This document shows positions 16,797-25,920 of a stretch of DNA of 64,000 bases, piece after piece. The notes beneath the pieces are model-generated. The model did not search any database and was not told the DNA's origin. It saw only the letters and a list, made by a program, of their open reading frames with translations. Source of the stretch: Chelonobacter sp050613185 (GTDB taxonomy: Bacteria; Pseudomonadota; Gammaproteobacteria; Enterobacterales; Pasteurellaceae); contig NZ_CP192511.1 of NCBI RefSeq assembly GCF_050613185.1, positions 2,170,001-2,234,000 on the forward strand. Direction: 5' to 3'. Within the stretch, counting starts at the first letter, position 1. Each line of letters begins with the position of its first letter. The position numbers and the translations under genes were made by a program.

Positions 16797-18155
16797 TTAC
16801 AACACCATTGCAGCAATCCAACCGAACACTAACAACGGAATGTTGAAGTGGATAAAGGTCGGCACCACGGAATCCCAGATATGATCGTGCTTGCCGTCCA
16901 CGTTGAGACCGGAGGTCGGCCCTAATGTGGAGTCGGAAGCCGGGGAGCCGGCATCGCCGAGTGCGGCGGAGACGGCAACCAAGGATACGGTAGCCAATTC
17001 GGAGAAACCCAAACTGATACAAATCGGCACATAAATCGCGGCAATAATCGGAACGGTTGAGAAAGAAGAACCGATTCCCATGGTGATAAACAAGCCGATT
17101 AACAGCATAATCATTGCGGCTAACCCTTTATTATCATTACCAATGGTTTCGCTGAAGGTTTGCACCAATGCCGCCACGCCGTCGGTTTCTTTGATCACGT
17201 TGGCAAAGCCGGAAGCGGCGATCATCACAAAACCGATCATTGCCATTAAGCGTAAGCCTTGTTGGAACAGATCGTTGCTTTCTTTCAGTTTGAAAATCCC
17301 CCCGAGCGCAAAGATAGCCAACCCGACTAAACCGCCGATAATAATCGAATCGGTGTAGAGTTGCAGGGCAAAGGTGGCAACAATGGCGATAATGCTGATT
17401 GCCGCATGGCGCGGGCTGATTTTAGCAATACGCTGTTCAATGCTTTCGGCGGTTGGCTCGGGGGTGGCGACAACATAATTGCGCGGTTTGCGATAAGTGA
17501 TAAAAATGGCGGTCAGCAAACCTAAAATCATCCCGATAACCGGAATTACCATCGCACTGGAAACTTGTGCGGCATTGGTTTGTAAGCCCAAGGCTGCGCC
17601 GGTTTCATTGATTTTGGTGACGATAATGTTATCAATAAAGATCTTCCCGAAACCGACCGGCAGAATCATATAGGTTGCGGTCAAACCAAAAGTCAGCACG
17701 CAAGCCACCGCACGACGATCCAGTTTTAAACGGTTCATAATGTCTAACAATGGCGGCACCACGATTGGAATAAAGGCGATATGCACCGGCAGCAGGTTTT
17801 GCGAGGAAATCGCAAACAGAACCAACAGCAATAACACCAAATATTTAAACCAGAACAGCGCTTTTTCGCTCGGTTGTTTGCCTAATTTTTTAATCACCCG
17901 CATTGCCAATAAATCGGTTAAACCCGATTTGGAAATTGCCACGGCAAAGGCGCCGAGAATGGCGTAATTCATCGCGACGGCAGCACCGCCGCCCAAACCG
18001 TTGGTAAAGGTGGATATGGTCGTTTGAATATCCATGCTGCCCAATAAACCGGCAGCCAAAGCGGAAATAATCAGGGCGATAACCACATTAATCCGCATTA
18101 AACTGAGCGCTAACAGCAGAATAATGGATAACACCACATTGTTGGTGAGTAACAT
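16797..18155 (-). CDS. Na+/H+ antiporter family (NhaC-like) membrane protein
   Basis: A 452-residue inner-membrane protein with about ten or more hydrophobic spans. It starts VVLSIILLLALSLMRINVVIALIISALAAG, typical of the N-terminal domain of Na+/H+ antiporter family 2, and continues into the NhaC-like core with GLFITMGIGSSFSTVPIIAAIY and ALGDAGSPASDSTLGPTSGLNVDG. Homologues are common in Haemophilus. By family it exchanges cations or small substrates for protons; some relatives are suspected amino-acid transporters, so the substrate is open. The Shine-Dalgarno AAGGAA is clear. The gene stands alone. Confidence 0.85.
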   Translation of the reverse strand: MLLTNNVVLSIILLLALSLMRINVVIALIISALAAGLLGSMDIQTTISTFTNGLGGGAAVAMNYAILGAFAVAISKSGLTDLLAMRVIKKLGKQPSEKALFWFKYLVLLLLVLFAISSQNLLPVHIAFIPIVVPPLLDIMNRLKLDRRAVACVLTFGLTATYMILPVGFGKIFIDNIIVTKINETGAALGLQTNAAQVSSAMVIPVIGMILGLLTAIFITYRKPRNYVVATPEPTAESIEQRIAKISPRHAAISIIAIVATFALQLYTDSIIIGGLVGLAIFALGGIFKLKESNDLFQQGLRLMAMIGFVMIAASGFANVIKETDGVAALVQTFSETIGNDNKGLAAMIMLLIGLFITMGIGSSFSTVPIIAAIYVPICISLGFSELATVSLVAVSAALGDAGSPASDSTLGPTSGLNVDGKHDHIWDSVVPTFIHFNIPLLVFGWIAAMVL

Positions 18156-18242
18156 AATAAGGTTCCTTGAAGTTGGTTAAAATATAAAAACAAAAATTAA
18201 AGCGCAGCGATTGTAAAGCAAAATAAAATGATTTTCTCGATT

Positions 18243-18920
18243 TTATTGTGAATTCGCGGCAAATAGCGGAAATCCTCGCAATGTTTTTAAGCGATTGACC
18301 ATATAACAGAATAATTCGGCGGTTTTTTCGGTGTCATACAACGCGGAATGCGCCTGTTTCGGATCAAAACTGATGCCGGCGGCATGACAGGCCTTGATCA
18401 ACACATTATTGCCAAACATAAAAGCGCCGAGGGTGGCAGTATCAAAGGTGCCGAACGGATGAAACGGATTGCGTTTCAATTGGGTGCGCTCCGCCGCCGC
18501 CATTAGGAAGCCGTGATCAAAGGCGGCATTATGTGCCACGATAATCGAACGCTTGCAGTCGGCGGCTTTTTGGGTGCGGCGCACCATTCTGAATAATTCG
18601 CCAAGTGCGGTTTCTTCGCTGACCGCGCCGCGCAGCGGGTTATCGATATCAATGCCGTTGAATTTCAAGGAGTCGGGATTGATATTCGCCCCTTGGAACG
18701 GCTCAATATGGAAATGGCATTTTTCATCCGCTTGCAGTAGCCCTTGCTCATCCATTTTTAAGGTAACGGCGGCAATTTCCAATAGCGCATCGGTTTTCGG
18801 ATTAAATCCGGCGGTTTCCACATCAATAATCACCGGAAAATATTCGCGAAAGCGGTTTTTCAGAAGATTGTAATCGGTTTGCGTGTTGTTTGATTCGGCG
18901 GTTTGCACGGCAGTGGTCAA
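18243..18920 (-). CDS. rnt: Ribonuclease T
   Basis: RNase T trims 3' ends of tRNA, 5S and 23S rRNA. The 225-residue protein is a DEDDh exonuclease: DVETAGF (first acidic pair) near residue 37, AHNAAFDHGFL (third acid) near residue 130, and AHSALYDTEKT, with the general-base His and last Asp, near residue 190. Basic surface residues typical of RNase T are present around KRNPFHPFG. A minus-strand terminator between it and gloA shows that it has its own promoter. Confidence 0.95.
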   Translation of the reverse strand: MTTAVQTAESNNTQTDYNLLKNRFREYFPVIIDVETAGFNPKTDALLEIAAVTLKMDEQGLLQADEKCHFHIEPFQGANINPDSLKFNGIDIDNPLRGAVSEETALGELFRMVRRTQKAADCKRSIIVAHNAAFDHGFLMAAAERTQLKRNPFHPFGTFDTATLGAFMFGNNVLIKACHAAGISFDPKQAHSALYDTEKTAELFCYMVNRLKTLRGFPLFAANSQ

Positions 18921-18951
18921 AATAAGATCCTGTTTGACTGGAATAAAAAAC

Positions 18952-18982
18952 GCCGAAATCCGACATATCAGCGGATTTCGGC
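18952..18982 (-). terminator. Rho-independent terminator after gloA
   Basis: On the minus strand a perfect 11-bp stem (GCCGAAATCCG/CGGATTTCGGC), with a 9-nt loop, is followed by GTTTTTTATT. Confidence 0.9.
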
Positions 18983-18990
18983 AGAAAAAA

Positions 18991-19398
18991 TTAATTGCCT
19001 AAACCGGCTTTGGCGCTTTTATTTTCGATAAATTCGATTTTGTACCCGTCCGGATCTTCCACGAAGGCAATGACGGTTGTACCGCCTTTGACCGGACCCG
19101 GTTCGCGGGTGACGTTGCCGCCGGCAGACCGCACTTTGTCGCAAGTGGCATAAATATCATCGGTGCCGATGGCGATATGCCCGTAAGCCGTGCCGAGTTC
19201 GTATTGTCCCACGCCCCAGTTGTAGGTCAGTTCCAGTACCGCACTTTTATCTTCGTCATCATAGCCTAAAAATGCCAGTGTATATTTGTATTCGGTGTTT
19301 TCACTGGTACGCAGAACGCGCATTCCCAATGCTTCGGTATAAAATTTAATTGAGCGATCCAAATCGCCGACGCGCAGCATAGTATGTAAAATTCGCAT
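18991..19398 (-). CDS. gloA: Lactoylglutathione lyase (glyoxalase I)
   Basis: GloA isomerises the methylglyoxal-glutathione hemithioacetal to S-lactoylglutathione. The 135-residue protein has the metal ligands of the Ni-type enzyme: H5 in MRILHTMLRV, a glutamate in AVLELTYNWG, a histidine in GHIAIGTDD and a glutamate in GYKIEFIE. It lacks the insertions of the eukaryotic Zn type. Length equals E. coli GloA. It is preceded by its own short leader and ends in a strong terminator, so it is monocistronic. Confidence 0.97.
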   Translation of the reverse strand: MRILHTMLRVGDLDRSIKFYTEALGMRVLRTSENTEYKYTLAFLGYDDEDKSAVLELTYNWGVGQYELGTAYGHIAIGTDDIYATCDKVRSAGGNVTREPGPVKGGTTVIAFVEDPDGYKIEFIENKSAKAGLGN

Positions 19399-19493
19399 GA
19401 TTAGTCCCCTAAATTGTTAACGAAACAATAAATATGGCATTATAATGTCAATTTGTGATTTATTACTATTTATTTTAGCACGTTGGACGTTCT

Positions 19494-20300
19494 ATGTCAG
19501 ACCATAACGAGAACAAAATTCGGATCTTCTTACTCTCTCTGCTGCCGCCGGTTTTGCTGTTAGGCGCGGAAACCGCACTTTTCTTTTCCCTGCCGCATTT
19601 AAATCGCTTTATTGCGTATTTTGCCTTTGCGGTATTGAGCGCACAATTGGTTTTGCAAGTGGTGTTTATCAAAGGCGAAATTTGTAACGGGCAACGTTTC
19701 CGTTTGGTCAACGCCGCGTTGTATTTGGCGCTTTATTGGGTGGGGCTGTTATTGCTCGGCGCATTGGCGGAAAAACGTTATATTCCGCTCATGCTGCTGA
19801 TCGTGAGCGGTTTGTTAACGTTATTTGCAGTATGGCAACAACCGAAAGAGGATGAACGGCTTCAACGGGCTTTATTACTGTTTGCCAACGTTTGCGCGCT
19901 GCTCGGTGTGCTGGCATATCTTGCGATTTGGTGGAATTTGCCGCGGGCGGAATGGTTGTCTTACAGCCCGTTCAGCCAATTGTTTCTAGCCGTGGTATTG
20001 GCGAATTGGCTATTGCGGGTATCACGTAACCGTTTGCAGGGCTTGTTGCAATTGTTGCCCCGTCTGATGTTGTTGACATTATTGCTTAATGCGGTTTACA
20101 GCGTGATCGTGTTGTTATTGCTATATTTCAACTTGATTACGGTTATCACGCCATTGAGCGGTTTCATTCTGTATTTTGTCGTACATTTGCTTGCCGCTGC
20201 CATGTTAGGCGGCTCGATCAGCAAAAATAATCCGCTTAGGTTGCCGCATTTGGCAGTTTTGCTGATTCTGGCACTCAGTTTTCCATTTTGGTTAACTTGA
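19494..20300 (+). CDS. Polytopic membrane protein of unknown function upstream of ydbH
   Basis: A 268-residue, very hydrophobic protein rich in Leu and Ala, with about eight predicted membrane spans and almost no charged loops. I do not recognise a family. It stops 1 nt before the ydbH-like gene, so the two are almost certainly translated from one message. This makes it a candidate inner-membrane partner of the YdbH-YnbE envelope system, but that is inference from position only. An uptake signal lies inside the coding sequence near 19573. Confidence 0.7.
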   Translation: MSDHNENKIRIFLLSLLPPVLLLGAETALFFSLPHLNRFIAYFAFAVLSAQLVLQVVFIKGEICNGQRFRLVNAALYLALYWVGLLLLGALAEKRYIPLMLLIVSGLLTLFAVWQQPKEDERLQRALLLFANVCALLGVLAYLAIWWNLPRAEWLSYSPFSQLFLAVVLANWLLRVSRNRLQGLLQLLPRLMLLTLLLNAVYSVIVLLLLYFNLITVITPLSGFILYFVVHLLAAAMLGGSISKNNPLRLPHLAVLLILALSFPFWLT

Positions 20301-20301
20301 T

Positions 20302-23136
20302 ATGTGGAAGAAGTGTCTGTTTGTATTCGCGGTATTGTCGCTGTTACTCGGCAGCGCACTGTTATATCTGTTACAGGGTAACGGCTTGCAGACCGTCACC
20401 AATTATTTCCTCATGCCGGATTATCAAATCCAGTTGAAACAAGCCCCGCAAATCGATTTTGACGGCATAAGGTTGCCGCAGCTCAAGCTGCAAACGGCGA
20501 CTTGCCGGCTGGCGGAGGCGAACGATATTCGCTTAACCGGACAGCAACGGAAATTGGCGGTACGACAATTACAATTGGATTATGCCTGTTTGCAGCAACT
20601 GATGAATCAAGATAATACGGCGGAAGAGGCAACCCCTTTCACCGTCAATCGTTTGTTTGCACTGTTGCCATTGGGCGAGGTCGAGATTGCCGAATTGCAT
20701 TGGCAACATACGGAAAGCGTACAACAACCGCAGTTGCAACAAATTTTGGCGGCGACGACCAGCGTAAGTGCGGTACGCCAAGGCAATGAAGTGCGCTTGC
20801 ACCTGCGGGCAAGCGAAGCAAACGGAACCGCACTTTCGCGTGACAAGCAAACGCAGGCTGAACCCGAAACGGTTTCAGAACCCAACGGCAGCAGCAGGCA
20901 GGCTAGTGACGAAAATTCAGCGCTTCAATTGGAATCGGTATTATTTGATTTGAATGCGCGGCTTGTCGGGCAAAATTTAACGGCAACGGCGGTTTATCTG
21001 CCGGACAGTGAGCAATCGAACCAATTGACGTTTAACGCCGAACTGGCGGAGAGTTTTGCACAACTGCCATTGCGTGCGGATGTTGATTTTATTTGGCGTT
21101 CGCCTTATTTGGTGATTCCGCAAGGCGGAATGAAGCTGGTGTGGCAGGAAGAACAAGCCAACTTGCAGTTGTATGAAACGGTCGGGCAGCAACAGCACGA
21201 GCTCTTGAATTTGCCGTTTGATATTAAAAACGGCAATTTGCAAATCAGCAAAGCGCAGTTTAATTGGGCGAAAGATTTACCGCAGCCGATGACCGGTTTT
21301 TTGGATTTGAACCTGCAAGCGGAAGAGAGCCGTTTTTTCTGGAACAGTTTCCCGTTAAGCGTTAACTTTCGCCTGTCATTGCTTTCTAACGGCGAAAAAG
21401 GCAAGGGCGTGATTGTGATTCAAGGCTTGAACGGGAAAATCGAACGAGAGTCGCTGAATATCCCGCTGCAAGTGAACGGCGATGTGAAATCCTTCGACAG
21501 CATTTTTTATGCCGGTTTGCCGATGCGGATAGAAGGCCCGCTACATGACCCGATGTTACGTTTTTTAAGCGGTTCGTTATTACGTATGCGCGGCAATACC
21601 GAGTATATTGATATTGAAGAATTGCGTTTGCCCTTGGCTGGGGTGGTCGTCGGGCAATACGGTGTCAAAGGGCGTTTGCAGGCGATTCTGAAAGGCAAAA
21701 CCCGGCAGTTTGATCAGATTGACTTGCACCTTGACGGACGTGCCAATGAGTTTATCGCCGGGATTCATTCCATTTTTAATATCCGCTCCGCCCAAAATGT
21801 GACAGGGTTAAAATCGGCAGCGGTAAAAGCCAATATCTGGAATTGGAATTTTTGGGGATACGCCGATATTCCCGGTTTGCGCAGTCTGGTGAGTTTGCGC
21901 GGCCGCGGATTTTGGCAAGATAATTTAATCCATATTCAATTGCTTGACGGTGAATTGGATCGCTTCGGGTTGTCCGGCGTTAGGGTTGACCCCTTGAAAT
22001 TGACCTTGACCGAATCGGTCAAGTGGGATTATCAGCAGCAACAATTGCAAGGGGGATTGACCCTGAGTACGCCGAAAATTCAATTTGATTACGGCGGTGC
22101 GTTTCTCAAACCGGATATCGGGGTGCGCATCGAAGGCAAGGATTTCACCGATTTGAATTTGCGCAGCGAGCTGACCGCCGATAAACTCGGACCGATCCGT
22201 CTGTTCTCCCGCTATCAGGATGGCGTGTTACGCGGCAATATCTATTGGCCGCAACAGTCTGCCAATGTGTTCCAACCGCTGTTTCCGCCGCGTTGGAATT
22301 GGTTGATCCAACGCGGCACGATTCGTGGGCAAACCGCCTTTTCCATTACGCCGGAAAGTGGGGTGGTTGCCGGGGGACATATTGTGATTCAACAAGGCGA
22401 TATTGCATTACCCGAAGGGGCGATCAGCGGCATTAATTTCTCTCTGCCGTACCGTTATCAGGATCAACGTTTCCAACTGGGCATTAAACAACCGGTCGAA
22501 GTGAAAATCGCGACTTTGGATAATGGGGTCAAACTGAAAAATGTGTCGTTACAGCTACAAGGGCACTATCCATGGACACGCAAACAGCCGTTATCGCTGT
22601 CAAAATTGCACTTAAATCTGTTAGGCGGCGAATTGGACGTGGATAAATTCTCATTGCCGCAGCATAATGCCGCTTATTTGCGTTTGAACAATATTGAGTT
22701 GAGCGAGGTGCTGGATTTTATGCAATATAACCAATTGGAGATGACCGGCAAGGTGAATGCCAAGCTGCCGTTTTGGATTGAAAATTCCCCTTGTATTGTG
22801 TGTGACGGCATTATTGAACAAGGCAGCGATTGGCGCATTCATTTGAGCGATGAGTTGATTGAAAAAATCGAACAGGGCGGCGGGATTACCGAACGGATCC
22901 TGACTAATTTGATGGAAACTATGGACGTGTATGATTCCAATATCAAGGTGAATTTACTGCAAGACGGCACAGGTTTAATGAATGCGCAAATTAAAGCCAA
23001 TAATGCCTTACAAAATCCGATCTTTTTGAATTACAATCATAAAGAAAATGCCTTTGATTTATGGAAATCGATCAATTTCGCTTCGGAGCTGCAACAAAAT
23101 TTAGAATACCGTCTGTACCAACGACGTGAACAATAG
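20302..23136 (+). CDS. ydbH: YdbH-family AsmA-like intermembrane lipid transport protein
   Basis: A 944-residue protein with one N-terminal signal anchor (CLFVFAVLSLLLGSALLYLL) and a long periplasmic beta-rich body. YdbH, TamB and YhdP are the AsmA-like proteins of E. coli that together keep phospholipid supply to the outer membrane; YdbH forms a bridge with the lipoprotein YnbE. Assignment rests on the size, the C-terminal block (ITERILTNLMETMDVYDSNIKVNLLQDGTG) and the YnbE-like gene directly after it. Residues 165-215 include a polar insertion (DKQTQAEPETVSEPNGSSRQ) that looks disordered and overlaps uptake-signal copies. Confidence 0.87.
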   Translation: MWKKCLFVFAVLSLLLGSALLYLLQGNGLQTVTNYFLMPDYQIQLKQAPQIDFDGIRLPQLKLQTATCRLAEANDIRLTGQQRKLAVRQLQLDYACLQQLMNQDNTAEEATPFTVNRLFALLPLGEVEIAELHWQHTESVQQPQLQQILAATTSVSAVRQGNEVRLHLRASEANGTALSRDKQTQAEPETVSEPNGSSRQASDENSALQLESVLFDLNARLVGQNLTATAVYLPDSEQSNQLTFNAELAESFAQLPLRADVDFIWRSPYLVIPQGGMKLVWQEEQANLQLYETVGQQQHELLNLPFDIKNGNLQISKAQFNWAKDLPQPMTGFLDLNLQAEESRFFWNSFPLSVNFRLSLLSNGEKGKGVIVIQGLNGKIERESLNIPLQVNGDVKSFDSIFYAGLPMRIEGPLHDPMLRFLSGSLLRMRGNTEYIDIEELRLPLAGVVVGQYGVKGRLQAILKGKTRQFDQIDLHLDGRANEFIAGIHSIFNIRSAQNVTGLKSAAVKANIWNWNFWGYADIPGLRSLVSLRGRGFWQDNLIHIQLLDGELDRFGLSGVRVDPLKLTLTESVKWDYQQQQLQGGLTLSTPKIQFDYGGAFLKPDIGVRIEGKDFTDLNLRSELTADKLGPIRLFSRYQDGVLRGNIYWPQQSANVFQPLFPPRWNWLIQRGTIRGQTAFSITPESGVVAGGHIVIQQGDIALPEGAISGINFSLPYRYQDQRFQLGIKQPVEVKIATLDNGVKLKNVSLQLQGHYPWTRKQPLSLSKLHLNLLGGELDVDKFSLPQHNAAYLRLNNIELSEVLDFMQYNQLEMTGKVNAKLPFWIENSPCIVCDGIIEQGSDWRIHLSDELIEKIEQGGGITERILTNLMETMDVYDSNIKVNLLQDGTGLMNAQIKANNALQNPIFLNYNHKENAFDLWKSINFASELQQNLEYRLYQRREQ

Positions 23137-23152
23137 ACCCTAGAGAGCCATT

Positions 23153-23350
23153 ATGTTATTCAAGCTAAAATTTACCGCACTTTTGTTCAGTTTATCTGTC
23201 TTGCTCGGTTGCGTGCCGAAAATTCAGCTGGAAACGCCGAAAGAGGGGATTACCATCAATATGAATGTGGAAATCGAGCATAAGATTCAAATTGAAGCCG
23301 ATGACAACACCCGTAAGATTTTGGCGGAAGACAATATCTTGCAACAATAG
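23153..23350 (+). CDS. ynbE: YnbE-family outer-membrane lipoprotein
   Basis: A 65-residue lipoprotein. Signal residues 1-19 end in a lipobox LLGC, so the mature protein begins at C20. The family core PKEGITINMNVEIEHKIQIEAD is very close to E. coli YnbE. YnbE sits in the outer membrane, and its strand extends the beta-groove of YdbH, completing the lipid bridge. It is 16 nt after ydbH. In E. coli a third gene, ydbL, follows; here an inverted pair of uptake signals and a convergent gene follow, so ydbL is absent from this site. Confidence 0.92.
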   Translation: MLFKLKFTALLFSLSVLLGCVPKIQLETPKEGITINMNVEIEHKIQIEADDNTRKILAEDNILQQ

Positions 23351-23357
23351 CAAAGGC

Positions 23358-23395
23358 AAAGTGCGGTCTGATTAGCGTGATCTGCACCGCACTTT
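23358..23395. terminator. Inverted uptake-signal pair acting as a stem-loop
   Basis: AAAGTGCGGT and its complement ACCGCACTTT are 18 bases apart and form a 10-bp stem between convergent genes. Paired uptake signals placed as terminators are typical of Haemophilus-type genomes. Confidence 0.75.
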
Positions 23396-23402
23396 CGCAT
23401 GA

Positions 23403-24230
23403 CTATTTATTCCCGCCTTTCCAATTTGCCCAATCAAAACAGCGTGTCGGCAACAAGCGGCGCAGCCACCAATAGAGCTTGGTCGGAAAAGTGACCTGAT
23501 AACGGGCTTTCGGTTTGGCACTGTTCAGGCATTGCAATACTGCCTTGGCACAGGCTTCGGCAGGCAGCGTGAACGGGTTGGCATTACCTTTGGTGTTCAA
23601 GCGTGCCAACTGTTTTTCGTAGGCGGTTTTATGCACGCTGTGTTGCCAGTCAATATACTGATGAAATTTTTGCAATGCATTGGGGCGGAATTTGCTGGTG
23701 ATCGGACCCGGTTGCAGCAAGCTGACGAAAATCTGACTGCCGAACAATTCGGTACGTAAGGTGTCGCACAAGCCTTCTAGGGCAAATTTACTGCTGTTAT
23801 AAGCCCCGCGCCACGGCATGCCGGCAAAACCCAAAATGCTGCTGTTGACGATAATCCGCCCGTGTCCTTGGCGGCGGAACAGCGTCATGGCGTGCCGAAT
23901 ACATTCCCACGTGCCGAAGACATTGGTCTCAAACTGTTCGCGTAACGCGGCACGCGAAACATCTTCCACCGCGCCGGTCTGCCCGTAGCCGGCGTTACAG
24001 AAAATGGCATCTAAAGTGCGGTTTTGCCCGATATGTTGCAACACATGTTGGATTTGCGCCGAATCGGTCATGTCCAGTTGCACGCATTCCAGCCCTTCTT
24101 GTTGCAAACGCAGAACATCTTCCGCTTTACGGCAACTGGCGATCACCTGCCAGCCGTGTTGCCGTAAATAATGTGCGGTCGCATAACCGATACCGCTGGA
24201 ACAGCCGGTGATGAAAATGGTTTTACTCAT
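23403..24230 (-). CDS. Short-chain dehydrogenase/reductase (YbbO-like)
   Basis: A 275-residue NAD(P)-dependent oxidoreductase. It has the Rossmann motif ITGCSSGIG near residue 6, CNAGYG, and the catalytic pair in GAYNSSKFALEGL (Y-x-x-x-K). It resembles E. coli YbbO/SDR9-type enzymes that act on aldehydes or lipids, but the substrate is unknown. I start at ATG 24230 (MSKTIFITG), where the family domain begins; the longer frame to 24356 overlaps csdE. An alternative ATG at 24269 has an AGGG upstream and cannot be excluded. It may be co-transcribed with csdA-csdE. Confidence 0.82.
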   Translation of the reverse strand: MSKTIFITGCSSGIGYATAHYLRQHGWQVIASCRKAEDVLRLQQEGLECVQLDMTDSAQIQHVLQHIGQNRTLDAIFCNAGYGQTGAVEDVSRAALREQFETNVFGTWECIRHAMTLFRRQGHGRIIVNSSILGFAGMPWRGAYNSSKFALEGLCDTLRTELFGSQIFVSLLQPGPITSKFRPNALQKFHQYIDWQHSVHKTAYEKQLARLNTKGNANPFTLPAEACAKAVLQCLNSAKPKARYQVTFPTKLYWWLRRLLPTRCFDWANWKGGNK

Positions 24231-24274
24231 GCTTAGAGCCTGTTGATCTGTGTTTATAATTTGAGCCATAGTCC

Positions 24275-24670
24275 CTAATCCAAATGATGTAATAGCGTTT
24301 CGATGTGCTTCAATCCGTTTAAGCGGGTTTCGCTTAAACGTGAGGCAATGCCGCATTGCCGTAACAATGCGGTCACATCAAATTGCCGAATATCACCCAA
24401 CGGCAGATTCTGTAACACACTTAACAACAGGTACAACAAGCCGTTCATAATCCGCGCTTCGCTGTATGCCGCGAAATGGTAATCCCCGTCAGCCCGCTTG
24501 TCTGCGCTAAACCGCACTTCCACTTCGCAACCGTGAATTCGCGTCATATTTTCCAGTTGTTCGGGCGAAGGAATCGGCAGTTTTTTACCAAGTTGAATCA
24601 GATAACGGTAACGTTCTTCCCAATTATCGAATTGTTCAAATTGCCGAATTATGTCTTGGTTGTTTGCCAT
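24275..24670 (-). CDS. csdE: SufE/CsdE-family sulfur acceptor
   Basis: It takes persulfide sulfur from the cysteine desulfurase encoded just upstream and passes it on. The 131-residue protein has the conserved acceptor cysteine in RIHGCEVEV (about residue 48) and the C-terminal block LLRQCGIASRLSETRLNGL. CsdE is preferred over SufE because the partner gene is single and no sufABCD genes are near. It starts 3 nt after the csdA stop. Confidence 0.85.
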   Translation of the reverse strand: MANNQDIIRQFEQFDNWEERYRYLIQLGKKLPIPSPEQLENMTRIHGCEVEVRFSADKRADGDYHFAAYSEARIMNGLLYLLLSVLQNLPLGDIRQFDVTALLRQCGIASRLSETRLNGLKHIETLLHHLD

Positions 24671-24673
24671 CGG

Positions 24674-25882
24674 TTAATCTCTCAACAAGGCGAGTGCGTT
24701 ATCTAAGGCGTTAAAAAACGCCTCGACTTCCGCTTCGGTATTATAAGGGGCAAACGACAGGCGCAACGTACTTTTTTGCCCTAAACGGGCAAGATAAGGT
24801 TGGGCGCAATGTTCGCCGGCGCGTAACGCAATGCCTTGTTCGCTCAGCAGCGTATTCAGATCAGACGTTGCCAAATCATCAAAGACAAAACAGACAACAG
24901 AACTGGCTTGCGGCGAGTTAAACAGGCGGGCGCCGGGATAACGCCGCAACCGCACTTTGGTTTGTTCGGCTAAATTCACTGCGTGCTTTTCAGCTTGCGC
25001 AAAATCGATTTGTTGCAACCAATTCAACACCGCGCCAAAGCCGATCACGGCGGCAATATTGGGTGTACCGGCTTCTAAACGATAGGGCAGCGTGTTAAAG
25101 CTGATCTGCTGTTTTGACACCCGATCCACCATTTTGCCGCCATACAGTAGCGGCGTGAGTTGTTCCAGTGCCGCTCGTTTTCCGCTTAACACGCCTAAGC
25201 CGTTTGGTCCATAGAGTTTATGGGCGGAAAAGGCATAAAAATCCGCGTCCAGTGCCTGAATATCCAGTTTAAGGTGCGCAATCGCCTGCGCGCAATCGAC
25301 CACAATCAAGGCTTGCGGCGCAGTTTGACGGATGGTTTGCACCAACTCGGCAATCGGCTGTGCGGTACCGGTGACATTCGAGACATAGTTTAACGCCACC
25401 AATTTGGTGCGTGGCGAGAGCGCTTGTTGCAAAACCGCACTTTCGATCAGCCATTGATCGTTAATCGGCAATACGATGAGTTTCGCGCCACGCTGCTGCG
25501 CTACGACCGACCAAGTGACAAAATTGGCATGATGATCGGCTTCGCTGATAATGATTTCATCGCCTGCTTGGATTTGTGCTGCCAGCCCATGCGCCACCAT
25601 ATTGATCGCCTGCGTCGTGCCGCTGGTCCAAACGACACAATCGCTCGACGGCGCATTGATCCATTGTGCGGTCAACCGCCGTGCCTGTTCGTAAAGTGCG
25701 GTCTGTGCCGATTCATGCTGGCTGCGGTGTACCGACCCCGCACTTTGGTAGAACGCCAGCGTACTGTCGAGCAACACCTGCGGTTTCAACGCCGTCGCCG
25801 CCGAATCGAAATAAATTAACGCAGAATCTTGTTGCAGATAGGGGAAATCGGCTCGAAATACAGTTGGGTTAAAGTTAGGCAT
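24674..25882 (-). CDS. csdA: Cysteine desulfurase, CsdA/SufS type
   Basis: A PLP enzyme that converts cysteine to alanine and delivers sulfur as persulfide. The 402-residue class V aminotransferase-fold protein has the PLP lysine in FSAHKLYGPNGLGVL, the distal DCAQAIAHL aspartate, and the active cysteine in LRAGEHCAQP (about residue 356), the R-x-G-x-H-C-A-Q-P form of group II desulfurases. The adjacent csdE supplies the acceptor. The likely use is Fe-S cluster assembly or tRNA thiolation. The gene is full length. Confidence 0.92.
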   Translation of the reverse strand: MPNFNPTVFRADFPYLQQDSALIYFDSAATALKPQVLLDSTLAFYQSAGSVHRSQHESAQTALYEQARRLTAQWINAPSSDCVVWTSGTTQAINMVAHGLAAQIQAGDEIIISEADHHANFVTWSVVAQQRGAKLIVLPINDQWLIESAVLQQALSPRTKLVALNYVSNVTGTAQPIAELVQTIRQTAPQALIVVDCAQAIAHLKLDIQALDADFYAFSAHKLYGPNGLGVLSGKRAALEQLTPLLYGGKMVDRVSKQQISFNTLPYRLEAGTPNIAAVIGFGAVLNWLQQIDFAQAEKHAVNLAEQTKVRLRRYPGARLFNSPQASSVVCFVFDDLATSDLNTLLSEQGIALRAGEHCAQPYLARLGQKSTLRLSFAPYNTEAEVEAFFNALDNALALLRD

Positions 25883-25920
25883 AAGCTATCCGAGTGGTTA
25901 AACAGGTCGCTATTATAAAC

